Shown here: piece by piece, positions 48,339-64,000 of the stretch
Position numbering within the stretch: the first letter of the stretch is position 1
How the letters are laid out: each line of letters starts with the position of its first letter
Source: Acidobacteriota bacterium
GTDB taxonomy: Bacteria > Acidobacteriota > Blastocatellia > RBC074
Assembly (NCBI GenBank): GCA_016710075.1
Contig: JADJLO010000035.1
Location: 67,881 to 131,880, forward strand
Length of the DNA: 64,000 nt
Reading direction: 5' to 3'
Translations under genes and position numbers: made by a program
Notes under the pieces: model-generated
What the model was told of the DNA's origin: nothing
The model's input: the letters and a program-made list of their open reading frames with translations, nothing else
The model's database searches: none

Positions 48339-51300
48339 ATGTCCAGAATTATTTTGATTGTTGCGGCGGTTATTTTTCTCAATCCGGCGTTCTCTTTTCA
48401 GCGTGGCGGTTCGAGTGCAGAGGTAAAGCAACCGGTCGAACCGGTATTCTTCAAGGGTCTGCGCTATCGTTCGATAGGGCCACATCGCGGAGGGCGCGTC
48501 ACGGCAATAACAGGGGTTCGGACGCAGCCGCATACTTTCTATATGGGCGCGACGGGCGGAGGCGTTTGGAAGACGACCGATGCGGGACAATCATGGGTCA
48601 ACATCTCCGACGGATTTTTTGAAACCGGATCGATTGGAGCGATTGGCGTGGCGGACTCGGATCCGAATGTGATCTATGTCGGGACGGGCAGCGCGGCCAT
48701 TCGGAGCAACGTTATTCAGGGTCGCGGCATTTACAAATCGACTGATGCAGGAAAGACGTGGCAGAACTTTGGACTGCGGGAAGCGGGTCAGATCGGATCG
48801 ATCCGCGTGGATCCGCGCAACGCGAAGGTGGCGTTCGTTGCCGTGCTTGGTCAGCCATTCGGCCCGAACAACGATCGCGGGGTCTTTCGCACGAAAGACG
48901 GCGGCAACACATGGCAGAAAGTGCTCTTCATCAATAACCGAACCGGCGTGGTTTCGCTGGCGATGAACGCGTCGAACCCCGATGAAATCTATGCCGGAGC
49001 GTGGCGCGGAGAGCGCAGGCCGTGGACAATCATCAGCGGCGGCCCGGCCGAGGAAGGCGGAATCTACAAGAGTACCGATGGAGGCAGACAACTGGACGAA
49101 GCTCAGCAAAGGACTGCCTCAGAAACTGATCGGAAAAGTTGACATCGACATCAGCCAGTCCGATCCGAAGCGCGTTTATGCAATCCTCGAAGCGCCGGGA
49201 ACTGAGGGCGGCGTTTATCGTTCGGACGACTCCGGCGCAAGCTGGACTCAGACCAGCAGAGAGCAGTCACTGATTGCGCGGCCGTTCTATTACACCTACA
49301 TCGACGCCGACCCGAAAAATCCCGATGTCGTCTGGGTCAACAATCTGTCGATGTCCAAATCGACCGATGGAGGCAAGACTTTCCGCCGTGCAGGGACGCC
49401 GCACGGCGACAACCATGGGCTTTGGATCAATCCGGACACCCCGGAAATAATGATTCAATCGAATGACGGCGGAGCGAATGTCACTCTCAACGGCGGCAGG
49501 TCATGGTCGACAATCTACAACCAACCTACCGCGGAGATCTATCAAGTCGCGGTCGACAATCAGTTCCCTTACAGAGTTTATGGAGCACAGCAGGACAACA
49601 CCACGGTGATCACACCTGGCCTTCCGCCAATGGATGGAGGCTTCGATAATCCGATTCAGTTATGGATGCAGGGACCGGGATGCGAAACCGGCCCGATCAT
49701 GCCTTCACCGCTGAATCCGAAGATCGTCTACGGCGTCTGCAAGGGTGAGTTTTACAGAATGAACATGGAGACCGGCCAGACTGCTTCATACTGGGTGCAT
49801 CCGCAAAACCGATACGGCCATAACCCCAAGGACATTCTCTACCGGTTCCAGCGAGTCTCGCCGATGGAGATCTCGCCGCATAATCCGCGTGTGCTTTATC
49901 ACGCTTCGCACGTGGTTCATCGCTCAATGGATGAGGGAGTAACCTGGACCGTCATCAGCCCCGATCTGACCGCGAACGAGCCGGCCAAACAGGTGATCTC
50001 AGGCGAACCGATCACGCGTGACATCACCGGCGAAGAGGTTTATTCGACTATTTATGCTCTGCGCGAATCGACGCTCGAACCCGGCGTCATCTGGTCAGGC
50101 GCGAATGACGGCCCTGTTTTTGTCACCCGCGACAACGGCAAAACGTGGAAGAACGTCACGCCAAAAGACCTCCCCCCCGGCGGCCGCGTGCAGAACATAG
50201 AACCCTCGCCGCATCGCAAAGGCTCGGCATACATTGCCGTCTATCGATATCTTCTCAACGACTGGCAACCTTACATCTACGTCACCAACGATTACGGTGC
50301 GACCTGGAAGCGCCTGACGGACGGGAATAACGGGATTCCCGCAGATTTCCCGACGCGCGTGGTGAGAGAAGACCCTGACCGCGAGGGGCTGCTTTATGCA
50401 GGAACCGAGTTCGGCATGTACATCTCGTTCGACAACGGCGCTCATTGGCAATCGTTCCAGCTCAATCTGCCGGTGACTCCCGTGACGGACATACGCGTCC
50501 ATCGGAAAGATCTCGTGCTCTCGACGATGGGACGGGCATTCTGGATCATGGATAACGTCACGCCATTGCATCAGTTGAATGCGGGAGTTCAGAAATCTGA
50601 AGCTCACCTTTATGAGCCGCGGCCTGCTTATCGAATGAAATACAGGCCAATGCCTGCCCGTCCTGATTCGCCCGAGTTCCCGGCGCCGGGCGCTCAAATA
50701 GATTTTTACCTTGCATCAAGACCACAATCAGAATTGAAGTTTGAAATTCTGGATGCCAAAGGCGTTGTCATTCAAACGATCAGCAGTAGCGCCGGCAGAG
50801 GCGGCGGCAATCAGCCTGAAGCCGCTGCTCCGATCGACCCCGATGCCGGATTCAGGATGATGCCCGCTCAGCGCCTGGCGGTTGATACGGGAATGAACCG
50901 GTTCAACTGGAATATGCGGCTCCCGGGCGCATGGAATCGGTCGACTCAAAGACCCGACTCCAATGGGCCTCTCGTAGCGCCCGGACGTTACACGGTCCGC
51001 ATCTCAGCAGACGGCTGGTCAAAAACTCAACCTCTGGTGATCAAGGCCGATCCACGACTCGTCAAAGACGGAGTCACGCAGGCCGATCTCGAAGAACAGT
51101 TTGCCGTCAATATCAGACTTCGTGAAACATCCAGCAAAGCCAGTAAAATCGTGGCCCGGATCGATGAGGCTTTGAAAACTCCATCCGGCAGAGATAACGA
51201 CAAGTCGCTGCGAGAGATTCGCGCCAGACTGGTCACGGCCTCCGGCCCTTACCCGCAGCCGATGCTCATCGATCAGCTCAACGGTATTTCTCGCATGATC

Positions 51301-51414
51301 AACGATGCGGATCGCAAGGTCGGACGCAGCGCCATCGCATATCTGGACGCCCTCGAAAAACAGATTGCGGAGATTCAAGTTGCAGTTAATTTGAAGATTG
51401 GAAGCAATCAATAA
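48339..51414 (+). CDS. Exported BNR/sortilin-type beta-propeller protein (one frameshift)
   Basis: About 1024 residues after repair. The ATG at 48339 follows AAGGAG and opens a signal peptide (MSRIILIVAAVIFLNPAFSF). Repeated BNR/Asp-box motifs cover most of the protein (GGGVWKTTDAGQSW, GRGIYKSTDAGKTW, RGVFRTKDGGNTW and later GGKTF and GATWKRL types), predicting one or two large beta-propellers; the last 300 residues include a C-terminal beta domain (RFNWNMRLPGAWN, APGRYTVRISADG). The frame shifts at 49084-49088 inside a BNR repeat (STDGG then DNWTKLSKGLPQ); one surplus A explains it. Such proteins in Acidobacteriota are thought to bind or process polysaccharides or proteins; no catalytic residues are evident. 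Confidence 0.85.
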
Positions 51415-51458
51415 GTTGATCGACAACCTCATTGAAGCTTTCATCTATTAATAACTCA

Positions 51459-51817
51459 TGTTACGCAAATAAGTATTCCTGAATCGGTTTGACACGTTCT
51501 TTTGAAGTAATTCAAACAGCCGGCGAAGCCGGCGGCAGCATGTAGCCTAGGGTGAAGCGAGGCCGAAGGCCGAGCGGAACCCTAGGTAAATGTGAAAAAT
51601 AAAACCAAGCCCACGAAGTGGGCGACAGATTCAACGCCAAAGGTTCAGCGGCTGTTTTTCTGTCGCCCGTTTCACGGGCTCTGGATGATGTTAATTACGA
51701 TACCCAGGGTTCCGCTCGGCCTTCGGCCTCGCTTCACCCTGGGCTACATGCTGCCACCCGCTTCGCGGGTTGTGGGCTAGTCAAATCAAAATAAAGAATA
51801 TTCCGTGCGTAACATCT
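51459..51817. repeat. REP-F copy 2 as the end of a 360-bp nested palindrome
   Basis: The left end (51459-51530) is a near copy of 2594-2665; the right end carries the complementary GAATATTCCGTGCGTAACAT (to 51817). Inside are two further inverted pairs: AGCATGTAGCCTAGGGTGAA (51537-51587 with 51702-51754) and GCCCACGAAGTGGGCGACAG (about 51608 with 51658-51680). The ends and size resemble a MITE-like non-autonomous element. No gene. Confidence 0.8.
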
Positions 51818-51865
51818 GTTATTAACAGCGGTGGTTAAACCGTCAGATATTCCATTAAGCCAAAT

Positions 51866-51895
51866 AAAAAGGGAGCGGTAAAACCGCTCCCTTTT
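51866..51895 (-). terminator. Terminator of the second Oar-like receptor gene
   Basis: Stem GGGAGCGGT (51871-51879) with its complement at 51883-51891 and a 3-nt loop, followed on the minus strand by a T-run. It lies about 35 nt downstream of the receptor stop. Confidence 0.88.
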
Positions 51896-51928
51896 CATTT
51901 GGCCCAAATGGGGTAGTGGGGGAATCGA

Positions 51929-55587
<3,659 letters not shown>

Positions 55588-55942
55588 ATATTGTCTCCTC
55601 ATCGTTTTTTTCTAATAATTTGTGCTTTTACAAATTTTATGAAGCGCTATCAGTTTAACTGAGAATGGTTTAGATAAAACAAAATGCAAAATTTGTGCCA
55701 GTCTCCAACTCTTTTTCAGGTATTGAAAATAATAGGTTTATGCGAGGTGGGAATAAACATTAGACAGTGCTCATCTAAATTTCTGGACAAAATCTAGTTT
55801 TATGAAGATTTAGAAAATTATAATGACAGGAAGAAAAAGATCAAAGTCCAAAGTTTAAAGTTTAAAGTCCAAAGGGTGCTTCCAGTCAGGTGATAGTGGC
55901 AAGCTCACTTTTAACTTTAAACTTTGTCCTTTGTCCTGTTTT
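55588..55942. other. Gene-free region upstream of the second Oar-like receptor, with REP-D
   Basis: 355 nt, AT-rich. The REP-D arrays occupy 55841-55866 (direct, AAAGTCC/AAAGTTT) and 55907-55931 (complement), with about 40 nt between. The receptor promoter should lie between 55600 and 55700, but no clear boxes were found. Confidence 0.65.
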
Positions 55943-56687
<745 letters not shown>

Positions 56688-56792
56688 AAACAACCTCCAT
56701 AGAAAATCACGATCATAATTTCTATTTGATACACCTGTACTCGAAAAATGTCGAGAACCCGTCTATCTCTGATGACTAATACTGTTGGCGAT

Positions 56793-56837
56793 AAAAGGGG
56801 CAGGATTAACAATAATCTGTTAATCCTGCCCCTTTTT
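56793..56837 (-). terminator. Terminator of the third Oar-like receptor gene
   Basis: An 18-bp stem (AAAAGGGGCAGGATTAAC, 56793-56810) with its complement at 56819-56836 and an 8-nt loop, with a T-run on the minus strand. It lies 15 nt downstream of the receptor stop. Confidence 0.9.
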
Positions 56838-56851
56838 ATTTAAGACAGGTT

Positions 56852-59800
56852 TTAGAAGTTGATACGAGCGACGAACTGAATCATGCGTCCGCCCGGATCG
56901 TTTGTAGTTGACGTATCGCGATAGGCCTGGGTCACCTGACCGAAGGTCTGACCGCCGAATCCGCCTGCCGTATTCACATCGTTACCGGCATTGCCGACGA
57001 TGTAGTTGATGTGATTGAAGGCATTGAGGAACTCGGCGCGGAATTCGAAGTTCACTGTCTCGGTGATCTTCGTCTTCTTGACGATGCTCAGGTCATAGCG
57101 AGCAAAGTTCGGACCGTAGAGCACGAGGTTGGTCGTACCGCACTGGCCGTAAAGGCTTCGATGCAGCTGCCTCCGCTGGCTGGAGCAAAGTAACGCCGCT
57201 GGAGCGCCCAGGGCGCCATAGCCGTTAGCGGTTGTGGCGCTGACGTTGAAGAGCCTTGATCGTATTGTCGATGATGTCCTGCGGCAGGAAGTAGGCGATC
57301 CTGGCGGCATCATTGAATCGCATTTTGACTTCCTTCTGCAGATCGTTGCAGGTCATCTGCCGACGAGACGAACGTTGCCCATGTTGAAAGGAGTGCCGCT
57401 CTGAATCGGGCCGCACCGTGGAACGCCCATCCGCCGATGATGCGATCGAAAAGCGCCCGCGCCGCCGCCGATCAATTGATTCTTGCCGAAGGGCAGTTCC
57501 CATATCCAGTTCGCCTTCAGTGCATGAATGATGGCAAACGGCGACATGGTCTTGCTCAGGCTGAAATCACGCAAGGTCGAGGGTTGTCCGGCAACTGCCG
57601 AACTGCTGGCAAAAGCGTTTGTGAACGCTCTTGAAAACACATAATTGCCCTGAACCAACAGGCCACGCGAGAGACGGCGGCGGAGTTCGACCTGAATCGA
57701 GTCGTACCAGGTACGGCCGTTGTTTTCGATCGACCATGCGCCACCCAGTTTGCCCGGATTGAGCAGGAAGAAATTGGCCGGCAGACCCGCTACCAGACCG
57801 TTCCCCCTGAATGTAGCATTGCTGGTGAAGTTGCCTGAGAAGGTTCCCATTGAAGGACCATTCACTGCCAGCGCATTGACGAAGGTTGCATTTCCGAACT
57901 GGGTCGAGGTGTAGCGTGCAGGATCGCCGGCATTGGCCGCTGCAACGCCGCTGAAGAACGCCAGCATGATCGGAAGCGGCACGGTTCCGGTGTTCGGCCC
58001 GGAATATTTGAAGCTATTTCCGCGGCCACCGGCAATGTTGGCTGCAAGATTGGCCTGGCGAGCTTGAACTCGTTCAGGAACCCGTTCTCGATGAAGTTGG
58101 TTTCATTGAGGTTGTACTGCTGCCACAGCTTGACGCCGCGATTGGCGACATAGCGAACCTCGATAGCCGTATCACGGTTGATCTCACGCTGTATGCCGAA
58201 GCTCCAGGACTGGACATAACCGACTTTGAGGTTCGGATTGAAAGCATTGGCCGAGTTGGTGATCAATCCTTCATTCGGATAGATCGGAGTGGTCGGGAAT
58301 GAAGGCGGTGCCAACTGGTTCTTGTTGCGGAATAGGATCGGGAGCGTGCCCAGATTGTTAAGGGTCAGATTACGCGAGGCGTCGATCGTGAGCCCCGGAT
58401 TCGAAGCATATATGCTCGAAAATACGTTCATGACCTCCAGCAAGTCCGTAATTGATTGTCAGGTTCGAATTGACACGCCAGGCATCCTGGGCGAAAATAC
58501 CAAATTCACGCTGTCGACAACGCTGGACGTTTGGGCCGAGATATGTGTACTGGTTGTTCTTTTCGCTCAAAACAGCCGAAGCCGAGATTGCAGTCACTCG
58601 CCCGACCAGGGTCAAAGCCCCCCTTGCGGCGGCGAGGTTGGTGGCGGACGCTCCGGGAAGTTGGTGGTGTTGAGCATCAGATCGGCCGGATCGCGGAAGC
58701 AACTCCAAGCGTGATGCTCGGGACCTGCGTTTGAGACCAATTCCGTAAATTAATCTGAGTGAACGTGCCGCCGAAGCTCATCGAATGCGAGCCCTTCGTC
58801 CAGGTCAATGTATCGAAAATTGCCAGACAGGAGCGTTTCTGCGGCTGGGGCCAGTCGATACAGTAGCGCCGCTGATGCCGGCTGCGCCGATGCCGATGCT
58901 GAATCCATCCTGATTGGCCAGCGAACCGGTAAACTGTCCCCTGTTGACGTTCGGGAAGAACAGAACCGTGCCGCCCGTCAGCCCGAAGCGGGCTTCATTG
59001 ACGACCGTCGGGGTGAATGTCGAACGGAGAGCGGTCGTATTCGAGAAACGGTTCGACCCCTGAAATCCCTGGTTGGGGAAGTTCGGAAATGCCGGGTCGG
59101 TTGAGTTCAGAAGTCGACGCACCGGTGAATTTCCTGGTAATTCCAGACATTCTCGATCTTGTGCTTGCTGGTCACATTGAGATCGAAGCGCACTGTCGGG
59201 AAGAAACGAGACTGACCGCCGGTGTTCTGGAAGCTGAAGAGCTCAGTGTTGGGATCGGTCAGCGCCGTGATACCACCGGTTCTAGCTGTCGAATTGCGAA
59301 TATCGAGCAGCAACTGGGCGACGTCGGATCGGGTGTCGCGTGTGACCATTCGCAGCCGCCACCGTGTAAAGGTTGACGGTGTTGGTGCCTGTTGGAAGTG
59401 ACATACTTGAAATTGCCTGGCGCGCGGCTTCTGTAAGTATCGTAGGCTGGCGCGATCTGGCTTACAGGAATTCGATAATCTCTTCGTAGTTGACGAAGAA
59501 GAATACCTTGTCACGGCCATCAAACGCCGCGGGCCGAAGAATTTTCTTGGGCAGCCAGATCGGCCCGCCCACGGAAACCAACTGGTTGATCAACACACGG
59601 TCAGCGCGGGGCCCTGCCGGTTTTGGCATCGGGCCTGAGATCGCGGTTGTTGAACCAGTAGTTGGCATTCAACGCAGGATTGCGGTGATACTCGTAAAGA
59701 CTGTAAGGAACTGATTGGAGCCCGAGCGCGTCACGAACTTGATCTGCACGGCGCCTTCACCTGAGCTCTCGGCTCCCGGTGATGCCGTGAGACGGTCACT

Positions 59801-60432
59801 TCATCCTGCGTCTTGCGGGGGCGGAGTTATGTAAAAATCCGTCTGACGATTTAAGAACGTTATCCTGAACGTTGACGCCGTCTATCGTGATATTAAGCGC
59901 GCCCTTTGAAGCCCGTTGATGGTGGAAGTACGAGGACGGCCCGGCGTGTTCGTACCGGGAAGCCAGAACCAGATCCAGCGCATCGCGCGAGGTGAAAGGA
60001 TCTCGTGATCTGTCGCCCTGTGATTGTCGTGCTGATTGCCGCCGACTGGGCTTTGCAGCACCTCCGCTCCACCCTGGACAATGACAGACTCTGATGGAGC
60101 ACCGACTTCGAGCGATACGTTCACCGTCGCGGGAACTGCCGCGTCACAACTTGACATCCTGAACCACCGCCTTCTTGAAGCCTGTGGCCCCAATCGTCAC
60201 GGTGTAAAGCCCGAACAATTGCGGGCACATTGTAGAGCCCGAGCCGCTGGTGACGACTTTGAATTCGGCGCCGGTTGAATTGCTCTTGATAGTGATCGTC
60301 GCCCGGCGACCACTGCACCCTGCGGTCCGATACAGACTCCGGAGATAGACGAGGGTTTGTGCAAAGGCAACCAGGCCGGCCGCCAGCATTATCGTCACGC
60401 TGATGAGGAGCCGAAGCATATTCCGTTTCCAT
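56852..60432 (-). pseudogene. Oar-like TonB-dependent receptor, heavily frameshifted
   Basis: The span reads as a normal Oar-like receptor only if at least ten shifts are bridged. The ATG at 60432 follows AGGAGGAAG; a signal peptide (MLRLLISVTIMLAAGLVAFA) appears a few codons later in the next frame. Then come fragments of the carboxypeptidase-regulatory domain, the plug (STINGLQ-type and NPALNANYW-type pieces) and the barrel (for example AIEVRYVANRGVKLWQQYNL and GNVRLVGR). The C-terminal piece (57313-56852) ends MIQFVARINF with the expected Phe. Either the sequence is unreliable here or the gene is a pseudogene; the terminator at its end is intact. About 1190 residues if restored. Confidence 0.7.
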
Positions 60433-60849
60433 ATTATCTTCCTCCTGATAAGATCTCGCTTAATACGAAAGCACATGTACTGATTCCGAATTGTCTTTTG
60501 TTTTACTAAGATCTCTCCCGCTTTAATCAATACTCTATTCAACAATTTAAAGTGGGCGGAGTCGTAATGAAGAGCGATGAACCAGATGCAAAAATTACAT
60601 GCCCCAAAATCCTCCAATTAATGATTGATAACAGGATACTTAGCGAATTTTCATCTTCCAGAAAAAGACAAGCTTCTGCTCATTTTCTGGATTAGATTGG
60701 CGATTGGATAAAACGAGTTGGGACCGCAGGCGTCCCAACTCGTTTGGCAATCTCGTTTTGTTGATTTCCTCTTTCGTTTTTAGGATAGTTACGGTATATT
60801 TTCAGAAAGAAAAAAATCGCTGCATCGAGAGGGGAAGGATTGTTTTGTT
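60433..60849. other. Intergenic region with a palindromic REP-A-like unit
   Basis: 417 nt without a gene. A perfect small palindrome (ACGAGTTGGGAC at 60713-60724 with its complement at 60732-60743) carries CCGCAGGCG in the loop and is a REP-A-like single unit. The rest is AT-rich and shows nothing else, apart from the AGGAGG ribosome-binding site of the leftward receptor. Confidence 0.55.
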
Positions 60850-62020
60850 ATGAGAAGAGGGAGAGGAAACATCGCGGTTGCTATTCTGGTGTTGATTGTG
60901 ATGAGTTCCGGTGGATCTGCGCAGAACAGAACGCTCGGCGTTCAGTTCTTTCTGCCTGGAGGATGCTTTTCTTAAAAAGGTAGCTGTACATACCCGAACC
61001 CGTTCCGGCATAGGAGACATTCCACAGTGACGGATGGAAAATATTCGGCGGCAATCAGCGAAGGAGTAAAAGAGATGGATTCATCATCCCCTCGGACAAG
61101 AAGAGTTACGGAATGACGACTATGGTTGTGTAAAACTGATTCCGGGTCTAACACCCATATCCCATTTTTCTCAGCCCGCTGGAATTCGATCTGGAATCGA
61201 TGCCGTCAACGGCAAAGGATCCTGCCTCGTTTGACGAGAAGGTCCCGCCGGAAGCGTGAAAGGCCATTTTCGAAGGGGCGCTTCAGTTCAAGTGGTAAAA
61301 CCCGAAGATGGGATCAACGATCAGCGATTCGACAAAGGCTCTGTCGCTTTATCCGCAACAAGATGAGGCTTCTCAATTATCTGGGTCTGCAATATTTCAA
61401 CAATGAGCGGTATGACGAGGCGCGTCAGCGGTATCTGCTACAGGCATTGACGATCAGCCATAAATATCCGACGGGGCGATTCAATCGGGGATCGACCTTG
61501 AATCGACAGTGGGCAACAGCGAATCAGGCGGTAGCGGTTCTGAATTATCTGCAACGCATATCCTGATTTCACGATTGCACGGTTGTTGCTGGCAGATGCC
61601 TTGACCGCGGAGTGGGATGAAGCAGGCGGAGCAGCCGCGTGACAGGTGTTATGGACAAGAATCTGGGTGGACTCGCCCAGAGCCGAAGCACATCTGCTTC
61701 CCGGCCGTGTCCTGGTGCGAGAAGAGTTGACACATCGGCGCCACGGTTGAGATCGAAAGCCATATTGCGGTAAAGCCCGATGGGCCCAACGTGCCTGAGG
61801 CCTGGCCTCATGCTCGCCAACGTCCTCGTCCAGATGAAGAAGCCTGAGGAGGCTGGAGCAGGCATTTATTTCGGCTTATCAAAAGGCGTGGAGCGTCTGG
61901 CCATCGTACAGTTTCAACCCGGTCGCCTCTATTATGATAAGAGAAATTCGAATCGCTGCGCTCGGATGATAAGTATCCATGGTGATGTGCCTGGTTCAGC
62001 TTTGTGGTCTGCCTCAATTC
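60850..62020 (+). pseudogene. Broken secreted TPR-type protein
   Basis: A signal peptide is clear (MRRGRGNIAVAILVLIVMSS from 60850), then the frame breaks within 130 nt. Recognisable pieces follow in different frames: a segment with GFIIPSDKKSYGMTTMVV, LEFDLESMPSTAKDPASFDE, and one strong tetratricopeptide unit (LGLQYFNNERYDEARQRY) followed by SHKYPTGRFN, then MLANVLVQMKKPEEA. The order signal peptide - beta domain - TPR matches a protein type common in Acidobacteriota. The end near 62020 is a guess. Many shifts lie within 1.1 kb, so the current sequence cannot give a protein. Confidence 0.5.
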
Positions 62021-62055
62021 AAAGAGGTTTTCACGAGACCAAAGTTGCAGGCTTA

Positions 62056-62189
62056 ATAGATTACGAAACAAACGAAATGAACGGGAAACAGGCGAAAATT
62101 CGTCAGGCGGTCCATGCGCCTGATATTCACGAAATACCCTGTATTTGTTTGCTTTCATCTGTTTCGCAGTCTTCCTCTGTTTCGTAATC
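62056..62189. repeat. REP-C element with diverged arms
   Basis: The left arm TAGATTACGAAACAAACGAA (from 62057) and the right arm TCTGTTTCGTAATC (ends 62189) enclose a GGCGGTCCATGCGCCTG segment that resembles the GGCGTCAATGC part of other copies. It separates the broken TPR gene from the transposase remnant. Confidence 0.7.
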
Positions 62190-62305
62190 GTAACCGTAAC
62201 TGCTCAGCCTGGTCTTTTGTATTTGATGATTTCGTGGAAATAAAGGGATTTTTCATCGCCAAGAACGCCAAGAGAGATCACAAAAACTGTGCAATTGGGC
62301 AAGCT

Positions 62306-63893
62306 TCAGCGGGCGCTTACCAGTCCGTGGCACTTCAGATGGATCACGGCATGGTTATGGGGTTCCAAAACGCGGACTATGCGTCATGGTAACGACGGTC
62401 GATGGCAAGCAAGAGGTACTGCACTTTCACCCTAAACCGTGGCGATCGAACGTGACGGCCTCGAATGCCAACGTACCAGTTCGTTCAACTTTCGTTCAAC
62501 TTGGGATGTTCTTTGGTGTATCTGCTTGTACTCGTCTGTCGTCACACGTTGAACTGCTTCGTACTGCTCGATGAAACCGTTACGATAGATCCTGCGACCC
62601 CGGTTTGTTCACCCAGGTGATGAGGCATTGCGCATTCGAAGGCAACTTAAGCATTTTTTGACACTGTAGAAAATCCAACCGTGATTGATATCATCACGGT
62701 AGCGCTTTTGGTCGTTTCTCCTTGCAAGTCAATTCGTCGCCCAATCCGTTGCTTGTAAAATCATCCAGCTGAAACAACTCCGATGATGGTTGCTTTGCCC
62801 TTCTTTCGGCGGTATGTGGACCGTTAATTGCGGCTCCGTTTCGTCACTGAGCGATTTAAGAACGGCGCTGCTGTAGTCGAAGGATAGTATCAATCGACAA
62901 GCTTTCGATGTCGTTCCCGTGGACTGCTTCTCCTGCTCGAGGAGCGGTCTGGCGTTGGCGGCTTGAAGCCGCGCTGGCTTGTGTAAGACATCGACCTGCA
63001 GATCAATTCGGAATCAGAGTCGAGGTACACATCGAGCATATAGCCATCGTAGTATCACGTGCTTGCCGCTACGCGCATCCGATCTTTCAATGATTATTTT
63101 GTCGCCGGGTCTTCGGCTCCCGACCTTTGGTATTTTGTGTTCCTGTTTCAGTGGTTTCAAACGATTCTCGCTCGCTCTCTGAGCATATGACTCGATTCGT
63201 TCAAACGATTGCGCCAGTCATCACCCCACGCGACCAGTTCCCGCAAAGTGCCTCTGATTCCGTGCAAAAACCTCGGGCTTCGTCTCTCAGATCAACTGTC
63301 GTTTGGCGAACCTCTTCTGCTCGTCGGCGATGCGCATACCTCTTCTGGCGGAAGTATCTCTGAAGGTTGCATCAAGGATCCGCGTCCGGAATCTGCGCGA
63401 CCAGCTTGAATTGTCGCTGGTGCGGCAATATTGGCCAGCACGTGCGTTGCATCTTTTGAGCCGCAAACGATCTTTAACGCTAAAACCGGCCTCTCAAAAG
63501 CCTCGTCCGTGAATCTCGTGAAAGATCCGGTTGAATCGTTCTTTCCCAAGACGGGTTCGGAATTGCGACAACAGACTTGGGTCTAGCAAACTTATGTCCA
63601 GCGGTAGATCGAGGAAGAGTCGGTATGCAACGTTTACCTGTGCCTCCCGGATCACTCGTTCTCATCCTACAGCCCGTAATGGAATTGCAACAGTAGCAGC
63701 TCCGGGAATCGGACCGCCGATCGAGAGTCCCTCGCCCCTATCCTGGGCGAGCTAGTCTGTACCAGCGCTCGCGGCGTGAGTAAAATCAATTCCTGCTGTC
63801 TTGAGACGTCTCAAGTAGTGATCTGTTGGTACCATCTTCTCGTATGTCTGCAGATCGAGAGGCGTCAACTCGACTGGTAGTTTTCTTGAGCAT
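62306..63893 (-). mobile_element. IS1182-like transposase remnant (DDE type)
   Basis: On the minus strand the ATG at 63893 follows GGAGAATGCG and reads MLKKTT, then shifts to PVELTPLDLQTYEKMVPTDH. Further pieces in other frames are VNVAYRLFLDLPLD, LLSQFRTRLGKERFNRIFHE and a segment with DATHVLANIAAPATIQ (the DATH that holds the first catalytic Asp). Near the 3' end come EQYEAVQRVTTDEYKQIHQR, VERKLNEL and a possible stop at 62306. This is the order of IS1182-type transposases. It is broken by many shifts. Terminal inverted repeats and target duplication could not be identified. Confidence 0.65.
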
Positions 63894-63969
63894 CGCATTC
63901 TCCGGTTATCTTCGCGGTGTTGAAAAATTTACAACTGATGCCTTTTGGAGAGATGCAGGAAAAGCCTTT

Positions 63970-64000
63970 AAGCGATCTCCAAGAGGGCCCAGAACGCCAA
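63970..64000. repeat. REP-E half-copy at the window edge
   Basis: CTCCAAGAGGGCCCAGAACG then CCAA, running into the right edge. It is like the left arm at 20460-20490. With the REP-E fragment at 62258-62275 on the other side of the transposase remnant, it could be the second half of a repeat split by the insertion. Its right partner is outside the window. Confidence 0.45.

Noticed and set aside
62386..63755. Several rightward short frames in the last 2 kb
   Set aside because: They oppose a transposase whose conserved pieces are on the minus strand; no signals on the plus strand.

Overview
The window looks like a chromosomal segment of an Acidobacteriota genome, most likely Blastocatellia-like. 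The pointers are an acidobacterial-type VWFA-related secreted protein, three very large Oar-like TonB-dependent receptors with N-terminal carboxypeptidase-regulatory domains, two S9 peptidases, a long BNR-repeat exported protein, Tat-exported sugar oxidoreductase and TIM-barrel proteins, and a moderate GC content. The genus is not determined. No phage, plasmid or CRISPR array is visible.

Layout. 0-5.5 kb is a corrinoid (B12) uptake cluster: BtuF (5' end outside the window), BtuC, BtuD, a DUF4430 lipoprotein and a BtuB-like receptor. 5.6-11.8 kb holds a small secreted protein, a first Oar-like receptor and a Tat-exported Gfo/Idh/MocA protein. 11.9-15.7 kb carries a serine esterase, an ACP-like membrane protein, dapD, a dapE-like gene and a small protein. 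16.1-18.8 kb is a leftward moeA-moaC-cheR group, followed by tRNA-Asp and tRNA-Val. 19.2-31.9 kb holds the VWFA protein, a membrane TPR protein, a secreted nuclease-like protein with an acidic partner and a TIM-barrel protein, a large S9 peptidase, a secreted MTA/SAH-nucleosidase-like protein, DUF6868 and DUF418 membrane proteins, a SpoIIM-like and a CPBP protein. 32-39 kb holds a second S9 peptidase behind acpS, pgeF, a TPR-TlpA thioredoxin and a lytic transglycosylase. 39.6-48.2 kb holds a coiled-coil/GAF-like protein, nnrD, tsaE, recG, a REP-associated transposase (RAYT) between REP pairs, and an RNase D-like exonuclease. 48.3-64 kb holds the BNR protein, two more Oar-like receptors, a small exported protein, a broken TPR gene and an IS1182-like transposase remnant.

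The intergenic DNA is unusually rich in dispersed repeats. I separate six kinds: REP-A (GC-rich, core CGCAGGCGTCCCGCCTGCG, probably mobilised by the RAYT), REP-B (core TTCCGCCTTCAGGCGGAA), REP-C (arms ATTACGAAACAGACGAAA and its complement), REP-D (degenerate 7-bp AAAGTYY arrays facing their complement), REP-E (CGCCAAGAACGCC type) and REP-F (about 70 bp, present twice, once bounding a 360-bp nested palindrome).

About fifteen otherwise intact genes before 56.8 kb are each broken by a single-base shift, many of them at homopolymers, and reading frame and family similarity resume immediately afterwards. This points to consensus indel errors rather than real decay. From 56.8 kb to the end the shift density rises sharply, so that part is either poorly polished or truly decaying. 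Coordinates for broken genes span the restored gene.
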